The notes under the pieces were generated by a model, which was not told the DNA's origin, ran no database searches, and worked only from the letters and a program-made list of their open reading frames with translations. Positions 14,695 to 20,712 of a stretch of 20,712 bases of DNA are shown one piece after another (the first letter of the stretch is position 1; the number at the start of each line of letters is the position of its first letter). Both the position numbers and the translations under genes were made by a program. The stretch is from Chloroflexota bacterium (lineage in GTDB: Bacteria > Chloroflexota > Limnocylindria > Limnocylindrales > CSP1-4): contig JAGDMV010000006.1 of NCBI GenBank assembly GCA_017860675.1, positions 1 through 20,712 on the forward strand, read 5' to 3'.

Positions 14695-15693
14695 ATGACG
14701 CGCCCCCGTTACGAACGTTCCCCGTTGCTGGAGAGCGCGCTGGTACTCATCGGCGAGTCGGCCACGGCCGACGACCTCGTGGCTCGCTACGCCGCAGCCG
14801 GCGCGATGGTCAGCCAGGTCAAGGCGCGGTCGCTCCTCGACGAGCTCGCCCGCCTGGGGATGGTGCGGGTCGCGGCAGCCGCCGGCCCCCACCGGCGATA
14901 CGTTCCGACATCTCTTGGGGTCCAGCACGGCCAGGTATCGATGTCCGAGAGCCGGGAGCTGCGCGATGAACTGGAAGCCCTCGAGCTCCTCCGGTCCGAC
15001 CTGCTGTCCACGATCGCCCACGAGGTGCGCACCCCGCTCACCGCCATCCGGACGAGCGTCGGCCTCCTTCTCGAGCCGCGGGCACCGCTCACCACGGCCG
15101 AGCGTCGCGCCCTGCTGATGACCGTCGAGCGCAACGCCGACCGGATCCAGCACCTCGTCGGCGATCTGCTCGACCTGACCCGCCTGCGCAGCGGCAAAGT
15201 GGCACTCCAACTGCGGCGCTTCGACGCCACCGCCATCGCGGGCTCCGCGGCCGGCAGCGTCCAGCCGCTCGCCCAGACGGCCGGGCAGACGATCCACGTC
15301 AACGCACCGATCTCGCCCCTGCCCGTGTTCGGCGACCGCCGGCGGCTGGAGCAGGCCCTCCTCAACCTGGTGTCGAACGCCCAGAAGTACTCGCCGCCGG
15401 GCAGCACGATCGAGATCACGGTCGACGCCGTCGACCACGAGATCCGCTGGTCGGTGTCGGACGAGGGCCCCGGCATCCCACCCGCCGATCGGGCGCGCCT
15501 CTTCGAGCGCTTCTTCGTCGGCCGGAATGATCGCGGCGGCCGGACCGCCGGCACTGGGCTCGGCCTGCCGATCGCCCTGGCCATCGCCCAGTCGCACGCC
15601 GGCCGGATCGAGGTCGAGAGCAAGGTCGGAGCAGGCAGCACCTTCCGCATCGTGGTCCCGGCTGGCGGCCCGCCCGAGGACCGCGGCGAGTGA
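14695..15693 (+). CDS. Soluble sensor histidine kinase with N-terminal winged-helix-like domain
   Basis: A 332-aa kinase. Residues about 9-75 look like a winged helix: helices LLESALVLIG, ADDLVARYAAAG and QVKARSLLDELARLG, then a wing ending RRYVPTSLG. A short coiled-coil (85-100) leads to the HisKA H-box with phosphoacceptor H109 in IAHEVRTPLTA. The ATPase domain has the N-box (N228, LNLVSNAQKYS), G1 (D256-G260, SDEGPGIP), the F-box (LFERFF) and G2 (GTGLGLPIA, from G286). No membrane segment or signal peptide is visible, so the signal is probably cytoplasmic. ATG at 14695 follows GAGGA by 4 nt; a GTG at 14653 would add 14 residues with no ribosome-binding site. The stop overlaps the response-regulator start (GTGA). 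Confidence 0.93.
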   Translation: MTRPRYERSPLLESALVLIGESATADDLVARYAAAGAMVSQVKARSLLDELARLGMVRVAAAAGPHRRYVPTSLGVQHGQVSMSESRELRDELEALELLRSDLLSTIAHEVRTPLTAIRTSVGLLLEPRAPLTTAERRALLMTVERNADRIQHLVGDLLDLTRLRSGKVALQLRRFDATAIAGSAAGSVQPLAQTAGQTIHVNAPISPLPVFGDRRRLEQALLNLVSNAQKYSPPGSTIEITVDAVDHEIRWSVSDEGPGIPPADRARLFERFFVGRNDRGGRTAGTGLGLPIALAIAQSHAGRIEVESKVGAGSTFRIVVPAGGPPEDRGE

Positions 15694-16385
15694 GGATCCT
15701 GGTCGTCGACGACGAGCCCGACGTCGTCGAGTCGGTCCGGCTGGTGGTGACCCTCCAGTGGCGCGAGATCGAGGTGCTGGGCGCGACGACGGGCGACGAG
15801 GCGCTCGTGCTGGTCGAACAGGAGCACCCGGACGTCGTCCTGCTCGACATCGGCCTGCCCGACATCGACGGCTTCGAGGTGCTGCGCCAGGTGCGCGCCT
15901 TCTCCGACGTCCCGGTGCTCATGCTGACCGCCCGCGACGATCCGCTCGACAAGGTCAAGGGACTGGAGCTGGGCGCCGACGACTACGTCACCAAGCCGTT
16001 CAACCACCTCGAGCTCCTGGCGCGGGTTCGGGCGGTGTTGCGGCGCCTGGACATGCCGGCGCCGTCGAGCCGCGCGCCCTCCTTCCGCTCCGGCGACCTG
16101 GAGGTCGACTTCGCCCGCCAGGAAGCGCGGCTCGGGGGAGAACCACTCGAGCTGACGCCGACCGAGTACAAGCTCCTCTATCACCTCGTGCGCAACGCCG
16201 GCCACGTGCTCATGCACGGCACGCTGCTGGCCAAGGTCTGGGGCCGCGAGTACGTCGACGAGGTTGACTACCTGCGCGTCTACGTCCGCCGCCTGCGGGC
16301 GAAGCTGGGCGACGACCCGGAGCACCCCCGCTTTATCCGCACCGAGCGCGGACTCGGCTACCGCTTCATAGCCCCCGGCCGGTAG
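15690..16385 (+). CDS. OmpR/KdpE-family response regulator
   Basis: A 231-aa two-component regulator. The receiver domain (1-120) has acidic residues D7/D8, phospho-acceptor D53 (LLDIGLP), T80 and K102 (DYVTKPF). The winged-helix DNA-binding domain (about 130-228) has the characteristic LTPTEYKLLYHLVRNAG, VWGREY and the ERGLGYRF wing. The start is GTG at 15690, overlapping the kinase stop by four bases, so the two are coupled and form a cognate pair. The similarity is closest in style to KdpE, but no kdp transport genes are in the window. OmpR-type regulators bind tandem half-sites about 11 bp apart, the spacing of the repeats at 14051-14102; that link is a hypothesis. Confidence 0.95.
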   Translation: MRILVVDDEPDVVESVRLVVTLQWREIEVLGATTGDEALVLVEQEHPDVVLLDIGLPDIDGFEVLRQVRAFSDVPVLMLTARDDPLDKVKGLELGADDYVTKPFNHLELLARVRAVLRRLDMPAPSSRAPSFRSGDLEVDFARQEARLGGEPLELTPTEYKLLYHLVRNAGHVLMHGTLLAKVWGREYVDEVDYLRVYVRRLRAKLGDDPEHPRFIRTERGLGYRFIAPGR

Positions 16386-16400
16386 CCGCGGGGCCGCCGC

Positions 16401-16817
16401 TCAGGCCGGACCGTCGCCCTCGATCGTCACCTCCACGAGAGGGCTGTAGGCGACCATCGCCTCCAGGTCCGTGCGTCCCCAGGCACGAGCGACCGCCCGC
16501 AGGATTCCCCGCCGCTCCGTCTCGTCGATGATCGCCCGGGCAACAGCCGGCAGATCGGCGACGATCCCCCGCTTCAGGTGGACGACCAGCCGCGGGTCCG
16601 CCTCGAGGTTGGCCAGCCAGGACCGCTTCCGATCCGCACGGGGCATGCCGCTGATGTAGAGCCGGCCGTCGATCGCGTGGAGGACGATCTCGATCCGCCG
16701 CGGCAGCCCGGTGCGGCGACCGGTGGTGGTGATGTCGATGATCCCGCCCTGCGCGAGGGCATGCCGGACAGCCTCGTTCACCTGTCGTTCCACCTCTGCT
16801 GGTTCGATGCTGGTCAT
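16401..16817 (-). CDS. Nitroreductase/quinone reductase-like protein (F420-type, DDN superfamily)
   Basis: A 138-aa single-domain split-barrel protein. The stretch DITTTGRRTGLPRRIEIVL (28-46) followed by GRLYISG and the later NLEADPRLVVHLK (70-82) matches the deazaflavin (F420)-dependent nitroreductase/quinone reductase family, which reduces quinones or other substrates with F420H2 in actinobacteria and Chloroflexota. Cofactor use is inferred from the family, since related proteins also bind flavins or haem. ATG at 16817 has no obvious Shine-Dalgarno. The gene converges with the response regulator (15 nt gap) and is divergent from msrA. Its first 25 residues are an amphipathic helix (AEVERQVNEAVRHALAQG). 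Confidence 0.85.
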   Translation of the reverse strand: MTSIEPAEVERQVNEAVRHALAQGGIIDITTTGRRTGLPRRIEIVLHAIDGRLYISGMPRADRKRSWLANLEADPRLVVHLKRGIVADLPAVARAIIDETERRGILRAVARAWGRTDLEAMVAYSPLVEVTIEGDGPA

Positions 16818-16948
16818 TCGCCCATGAGGCGTCGGCGGATGGCGCTGCCGTGGCTGCCGGGCCCGGCGGGGCTCGCCAGATCGGCCGAACCGCGGCGGCC
16901 GCGTCCGCGACTATCCTGTGCAGACGTCCCTTCGCACGGAGAACCGCC

Positions 16949-17629
16949 GTGGGCATCCGCGACATCCTCTTCGCCGACCCGGCGAAGCTCAACATGCCGG
17001 CCCCTGAGGCAGCCCTGCCCGGCCGCCCGGAGCCGATGCCGGTCCCCGACCGCCACGTCGTCCTCGGCACGCCGCTGGCCGGTCCGCTGCCGCCCGGCGC
17101 GGGCGAGGCGTTCTTCGGCCTCGGCTGCTTCTGGGGAGCCGAGAAGGGCTTCTGGCAGCTGCCCGGGGTGATCAGCACGGCGGTCGGCTACGCCGGCGGC
17201 TACACGCCGAACCCCACGTATCCGGAGGTCTGCACCGGCCGGACCGGGCACGCCGAGATCGTCCGCGTCGTCTATGACCCCGCGCGGATCTCGTACGAGG
17301 GCTTGCTCCGCCACTTCTGGGAGAACCACGACCCGACCCAGGGAATGCGCCAGGGAGCCGACCTCGGAACCCAGTACCGCTCAGCGATCTACGTGACCAG
17401 CGATGACCAGCGGGCGGCGGCCGTGGCGTCGCGAGATGCCTACGCGCGGGCGCTGGAGGACGCCGGCTACGGCCCGATCACGACCGAGATCCGCGACGCG
17501 CCGTCCTTCTACTACGCCGAGGACTACCACCAGCAGTACCTGGTCAAGGTTCCCGACGGCTACTGCCCGGACCACGGCACCGGCGTCGCGTGCCCGATCG
17601 GGCTGGGGGTGAAGTCGCCGGAGGCGTAG
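16949..17629 (+). CDS. msrA: Peptide-methionine (S)-S-oxide reductase
   Basis: A 226-aa enzyme repairing methionine-S-sulfoxide in oxidised proteins. Catalytic C60 sits in GLGCFWGAEKGFW; the family core follows with GYAGGYTPNPTYPEVCTGRTGHAE and GTQYRS. Resolving cysteines are C206 (DGYCPDHG) and C215 (GVACPIG). About 50 residues precede the core, as in the longer MsrA forms that begin near an LF.DP.K motif (here ILFADPAKLNMP). GTG at 16949 is preceded by GGAGA (16938-16942) at 6 nt. TATCCT at 16912-16917 could be a -10 element, but no good -35 is seen. No msrB is adjacent. A 3' remnant of a second msrA lies at 19251-19350. Confidence 0.96.
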   Translation: MGIRDILFADPAKLNMPAPEAALPGRPEPMPVPDRHVVLGTPLAGPLPPGAGEAFFGLGCFWGAEKGFWQLPGVISTAVGYAGGYTPNPTYPEVCTGRTGHAEIVRVVYDPARISYEGLLRHFWENHDPTQGMRQGADLGTQYRSAIYVTSDDQRAAAVASRDAYARALEDAGYGPITTEIRDAPSFYYAEDYHQQYLVKVPDGYCPDHGTGVACPIGLGVKSPEA

Positions 17630-17903
17630 ACCGGCTGCCGCGCCTCGCCGCGCGCCTGCGAGCGACGCGAGGACTGTCCGGCGTGCCCGTTGAGGCACCG
17701 GAGGCTCCTGCGGGGCAGGGGCACCCCCGGACGGTGTGGGAGAGGCGGCAGCAAGATGACGCACTCACGCGGTACGCGGAACACGCGTTAGCCGGCACCA
17801 GCGAACTGTGACTGCGGTGTAACGCGACGGTCCCCTGCGCGTCATCTGGACGAGCGCAGGCCGTGGATGGCCCGTTCACGCGGAACTAGTCGGAGAGCGT
17901 CCC

Positions 17904-18347
17904 ATGGCACGACGCATCATCGCGGCAGTCACCCTGATCGGGCTTGGTCTGGCTCTCTTCGGGTCGCAGGTATCGACAGATCCCGGACGAATGGCCTTCG
18001 GGCTGGCGTTGCTGCTCCTGTGGGGGGGCACCGGTTTGGCCGTCCTGGCCGGGCGGTCGTGGGGCCGGCTGGTCGGGCTCGTCTTGTCGGTTGTGGGCGT
18101 CGTCGTCGCCATCTGGGAAACTGGGCAGGCTGGCCCGGGTGGCAGCCTGTTCCTTGTCGACGTCTTCTTCGTCGCACGGGACCCCCACTTCGCATGGATC
18201 AACGTAGCCGCGGCCTCGTTCGCATTCGCGACCCTGTCCGCCATTGCGGGTGCGCTGCTCCTCCTGCCCTTTGCGCCCCGGCCTGACGGAGCGACGGGTC
18301 TTCCACGCAGCGACCCGCCAACGATGCAGGATCGAGCATCGGGTTAG
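17904..18347 (+). CDS. Small four-helix membrane protein, function unknown
   Basis: A 147-aa integral membrane protein that I do not recognise. Four hydrophobic segments are visible at about 5-20, 31-50, 54-72 and 100-122, joined by short loops (RSWGR between the second and third), with a hydrophilic Pro-rich C-terminal tail. The third and fourth segments are separated by a loop with WETGQAGPGG and an FVARDPHFAW stretch. ATG at 17904 has GGAGAG (17892-17897) 6 nt upstream. Codon use is slightly less extreme in GC than its neighbours. It stands alone between msrA and a degraded region. The 274-nt gap upstream (17630-17903) contains nothing I can identify. Confidence 0.75.
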   Translation: MARRIIAAVTLIGLGLALFGSQVSTDPGRMAFGLALLLLWGGTGLAVLAGRSWGRLVGLVLSVVGVVVAIWETGQAGPGGSLFLVDVFFVARDPHFAWINVAAASFAFATLSAIAGALLLLPFAPRPDGATGLPRSDPPTMQDRASG

Positions 18348-18370
18348 CAGGGTCGGGGCGGCCGCATTCG

Positions 18371-18508
18371 CTATCGCTGTGCAGCGGTGGCACGCAGGGC
18401 GGGCCCCGGTTGTTGCCGAAGGACGCGCTCCAACTCCTCGGCGGTCAGCCCTCGCGCGAGCCGCCGGCTCGGATCCGCCTCCGCGCCGCGGGCCGAAGGT
18501 CGCCGCAC
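18371..18508 (-). CDS. Possible small ORF or C-terminal gene fragment
   Basis: A 45-codon frame from a GTG at 18508 to a TAG at 18371, in the same frame as and just after the hydrolase stop. It contains SRRLARGLTAEELERVLRQQ, which looks like a genuine helical protein segment rather than a shadow, but there is no ribosome-binding site. It may be the tail of a lost gene in this scarred region. Confidence 0.2.
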   Translation of the reverse strand: MRRPSARGAEADPSRRLARGLTAEELERVLRQQPGPALRATAAQR

Positions 18509-18532
18509 CCGGCCGAGGCCCGGGCCCTCGCC

Positions 18533-19250
18533 TCAGGATCCGGCAGAGGCGCGCCCGAGGAAGGAAGCCACCCACTCCCGGTACTCGGTCGGGCAGGTGT
18601 CGATGACCCGGCCATGCCCGGCACCCGGGCAGGCGTGGATCTCGACCGGGACGCCCGCCGTCCTGGCGGCCTCGAGCAGCGCCAGGGCGTTGCGCTCCGG
18701 CAGGTCGGAGTCGTCGGCGGTGCCGTAGATGATCGCCAGCGGCCGGGACCCGAGGTCCGGAATGGCGTCGATCGGATCGGCCTCCCAGGGCCAGACGCCG
18801 GTGCGCAGCCAGAAGCCGAGCTGCACGACCCAGACCGACGGGTATGTCGGCGGCGCCGCCTGGCCGACCCGTTGCTCGAGCGGATAGACGAAGCGGGCGT
18901 GGGGTGATTCGAGGACCAGGGCCGAGATCCGGGCGTCGCTGCGGGCGAGCTTCATCGCCGTCGCAGCGCCACCCGAATCGCCAAAGACAGCGATGCGTGC
19001 CGGCTGCTTGACCTGCACCAGCCAGTCCAGCATTGCCCGCAGGTCGTCGGCCTCGCGCACACCCACGGTGCTCTGCTCGCCGCTGCTCCGGCCGGCGTGG
19101 CGGAGGTCTACGAGCACGGGGTTGTACTGGTCGTGCATCGTGGCCGCGTAGCGGAGCGTGTCTGACTTACCCACACCCCGGCCGTGGACGATGATCACGG
19201 TCGGGGCCGTGGGTGAGTCGCCGTCACCAGCGGACGGCGTGCGAACGCCG
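18533..19250 (-). pseudogene. Alpha/beta-hydrolase missing its N-terminus
   Basis: The frame encodes a serine-hydrolase alpha/beta fold: oxyanion-loop VIIVHGRG, nucleophile elbow FGDSGGA, LVLESPHARF, acid strand IIYGTADDSD, and catalytic histidine PGAGHGRVID, ending FLGRASAGS. The triad is therefore present. The usual 60-100 residues before the HG motif (leader or membrane segment plus the first strands) are absent. Upstream of about 19250 the DNA is instead an msrA 3' remnant on the opposite strand, through which the frame stays open as an Arg-rich stretch to an ATG at 19387 with no ribosome-binding site. I read this as a gene truncated by recombination. A short functional protein from the ATG cannot be excluded. 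Confidence 0.6.
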
Positions 19251-19350
19251 GGTTCGCGACGGCTACTGCCCCGACCACGGCACCGGCGTGGCGTACCCGA
19301 TTGGGCTGGGAGTCGAGGCGCCGCACGAGGCGCCGCACAGCGACCTCTAG
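19251..19350 (+). pseudogene. 3' remnant of a second msrA
   Basis: Plus-strand codons from 19258 read DGYCPDHGTGVAYPIGLGVE, then a short tail to an in-frame TAG at 19348-19350. This is nearly identical to the C-terminus of the intact MsrA encoded upstream (DGYCPDHGTGVACPIGLGVK), and the DNA match begins at GGTTC (19251), the point where the hydrolase sequence stops. The second resolving cysteine is tyrosine here, and the last residues differ (EAPHEAPHSDL instead of SPEA). No other part of msrA is present upstream. Confidence 0.85.
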
Positions 19351-19463
19351 GGATCTGCTCCCGCCTCGATGCCCGCCGGGGCACCATGTCCAGGTGGGTG
19401 GGCTCCCCACCGAAGCCTGCTGCAGCCGGTCCTCGGCGGCTGCCTGGATCGTGGTCCTGACGG

Positions 19464-19967
19464 TCACGGCGCCGCGAACATCACGTCGAACACTACGATC
19501 GGCTGGGACGTGGCCGGCGGCGGGGCCGGCGGCGTCGGCAGCGGGGACGAGAAGACGCGCTGCGGTCCGACCGGTGTGCAGCATCCCCTGGAGCCGATCC
19601 GCATCATCTGTGCGGTCACGGTCACCGACGAGGCGGTCAGCGGGATCTCGCCGAGCCAGAGTCCCACGCTGACCTCCGCGCCGCGATCGGCGCGCGGGAA
19701 GGCGCCTCCCGAGTCGGCATACCTGGTCCCGTCTGGGTAGGTCACCGTGACGCAGTGCGTGTCCTGTCTCGGGTTCACGTTGCGAGCGTAGAGCGTCCCC
19801 TCGAGGATGTAGTAGGACTTGCTGCTGCCGGTATCGGTGACCCAGCGGGCCGTGCCCGTCAGGCGAGTAAGGTATGGCTCGGCGGGCCTGGCAGCGACTG
19901 CCGAACTCGGTAGGGACACCGCTGCCAGCAGGGCGGCGGTGAGCAGAACCACGACGGGGCGGCGCAT
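19464..19967 (-). CDS. Secreted hypothetical protein
   Basis: A 167-aa exported protein of unknown family. A classical signal peptide (MRRPVVVLLTAALLAAVSLP, cleavage probably after SSAVAA near residue 26) precedes a predicted beta-rich domain with YYILEGTLYARNV and TVTYPDGTRYADSGG stretches. A Pro-rich segment (LPTPPAPPPATS) then precedes a final hydrophobic strand (IVVFDVMFAAP). Cysteines occur in THCVTV and GCCTPVG. ATG at 19967 was chosen because GGAGGG (19979-19974) lies 6 nt upstream and the signal peptide starts there. The 168-nt gap to the methyltransferase gene upstream shows nothing notable. Confidence 0.75.
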   Translation of the reverse strand: MRRPVVVLLTAALLAAVSLPSSAVAARPAEPYLTRLTGTARWVTDTGSSKSYYILEGTLYARNVNPRQDTHCVTVTYPDGTRYADSGGAFPRADRGAEVSVGLWLGEIPLTASSVTVTAQMMRIGSRGCCTPVGPQRVFSSPLPTPPAPPPATSQPIVVFDVMFAAP

Positions 19968-20135
19968 GGACAGCCCTCCCTGGACTCGCCGTGCGGGTCG
20001 GTCTCGCCAGTGGCTCGGCGCGGTCCCGGCGACCGGGCATGGGCCGCGCGTCAATGCCTCCCGTCTACCAGTGGGTGGCGTCTCGGCGGCCGATTCCTTC
20101 GCTCCTCGCAGCCCCGGCCGGGCCGGGGAGCCTGC

Positions 20136-20712
20136 TCATGGAACCGCTTGCCCCTCCGACGCGGTCCCGCGGAGCGTCCGGCGCTCCAGCCCCTCGTGAC
20201 CCTTGAGCTGCTTCTGGCCGGTGAACAGCCCGACGGTCCAGCTGTCCAGCGCCTTCGCACCCCCGGCAACGGTCCTGACCGAGCGCCTGATCTCGGGCTT
20301 CGCAATGAGCAGGTAGACGGCACGGCCCCAGGCGCGGACCATCCACCACAGCCCGATCCAGCGCATGCGGCTCCTCACCTCCACCACGGGATCGATCCGC
20401 CGGATTGACACGACCCGGTCGGTGAGGCCCGAGCCGTCCCACAGCGACCGCCAGTCCCGGGCGTTCAGGACCTTCGAGCCGAGGTCGCTGGCGACCTGGG
20501 CCAGGTCGTCGGGCATCTCCCCGAGGGGTACGAGCTCGTTCAGGCCGACGTAGCCGCCGGGCTTGGTCACCCGGACCAGTTCCCTGATCGCTGCCGCCTT
20601 GTCTTCGACGAAAGCGAGCACCGATTCAGCCACGACAACGTCGAAGCGGTCGTCCTCGAAGGGCAGGTCGAGGAGATCGGCGACCACCAGCTCGACCCGG
20701 TCCGCGACGCCT
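20136..20712 (-). CDS. Class I SAM-dependent methyltransferase, N-terminus outside the window
   Basis: The C-terminal 192 residues or so of a methyltransferase that enters from the right edge; the first readable residues are GVADRVELVVADLLDLPFED. The segment shows the post-II acidic region (VVADLLDLPFEDDRFDVVVAES), motif post-III LVRVTKPGGYVGLNELV, and a C-terminal part with an aromatic hydrophobic stretch (RWIGLWWMVRAWGRAVYLL) that may touch the membrane. The glycine-rich SAM-binding motif I must lie beyond position 20712. The layout resembles UbiE/MenG-like and related small-molecule methyltransferases, but the substrate cannot be inferred. A GTG at 20687 is in frame but is internal to the fold, so it is not the start. 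Confidence 0.88.
   Translation of the reverse strand, partial: GVADRVELVVADLLDLPFEDDRFDVVVAESVLAFVEDKAAAIRELVRVTKPGGYVGLNELVPLGEMPDDLAQVASDLGSKVLNARDWRSLWDGSGLTDRVVSIRRIDPVVEVRSRMRWIGLWWMVRAWGRAVYLLIAKPEIRRSVRTVAGGAKALDSWTVGLFTGQKQLKGHEGLERRTLRGTASEGQAVP

Noticed and set aside
14787..16325. A 512-codon minus-strand open frame across the two-component operon
   Set aside because: It is antisense to intact kinase and regulator genes, and its composition is typical of GC-rich shadow frames.
1..20712. Search for CRISPR arrays, insertion sequences, phage genes, toxin-antitoxin pairs and integrases
   Set aside because: No regularly spaced repeat units of CRISPR size, no transposase or integrase motifs and no terminal inverted repeats were seen.

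Overview
The window is GC-rich chromosomal DNA (third codon positions are almost always G or C, and many genes start with GTG). It carries about 17 ordinary bacterial genes, some partial, and no phage, insertion sequence, CRISPR or RNA gene that I could find. The gene set points to a high-GC Chloroflexota lineage (Limnocylindria-like) or a deep actinobacterial lineage: a B12-dependent class II ribonucleotide reductase with NrdR-type operators, an F420-type nitroreductase-fold protein, a CGNR zinc-finger regulator, soluble KdpE-like signalling and Ala/Pro/Arg-rich proteins. The phylum is inferred from gene style, not proven.

Layout. 1-3723 (minus): a co-directional block running from a HAD-IIA phosphatase (2872-3723) to a membrane-anchored coiled-coil protein translationally coupled to it (1773-2861), then leucyl aminopeptidase pepA (187-1704) and the first 46 codons of a probable prepilin peptidase (1-140). 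3769-4311 (plus): a NYN/PIN-like nuclease, divergent from the HAD gene and convergent with the next pair. 4355-4938 (minus): a small hypothetical gene overlapping an ABM-fold monooxygenase-like gene by 4 nt. 5036-5653 (plus): a CGNR/ABATE regulator. 5654-6052: the control region of nrdJ, with two NrdR-box-like palindromes followed by a sigma-70-type promoter. 6053-9340 (plus): nrdJ. 9386-10180 (minus): a secreted trypsin-like protease. 10536-12485 (plus): acetyl-CoA synthetase acsA, convergent with a glutamate dehydrogenase (12582-13919, minus) across a perfect 12-bp stem terminator. 13920-14236: the gdh upstream region, with four TGAAC/GTTCA half-sites in an unusual direct-plus-inverted arrangement. 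14237-14560 (plus): a small cysteine-rich protein. 14695-16385 (plus): a two-component operon whose kinase has a winged-helix-like N-terminus and no membrane segments. 16401-16817 (minus): the F420-type oxidoreductase. 16949-17629 (plus): msrA. 17904-18347 (plus): a four-helix membrane protein. 18371-19350: a scarred region with an alpha/beta-hydrolase lacking its N-terminus (minus) abutting the 3' remnant of a second msrA (plus). 19464-19967 (minus): a secreted hypothetical. 20136-20712 (minus): a SAM methyltransferase running off the right edge.

Function. Most of this is housekeeping and central metabolism: dNTP synthesis under NrdR control, acetate activation, glutamate/ammonia interconversion, peptide turnover and methionine sulfoxide repair. 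I see no clear-cut new defence or biosynthetic system. The best leads are the repeat-structured operator between gdh and the Cys-rich gene, which a nearby OmpR-family regulator could in principle read; the soluble winged-helix kinase; the msrA-remnant/hydrolase junction; and a hairpin whose loop is exactly the stop codon of the NYN gene, inside a 20-bp tandem repeat.
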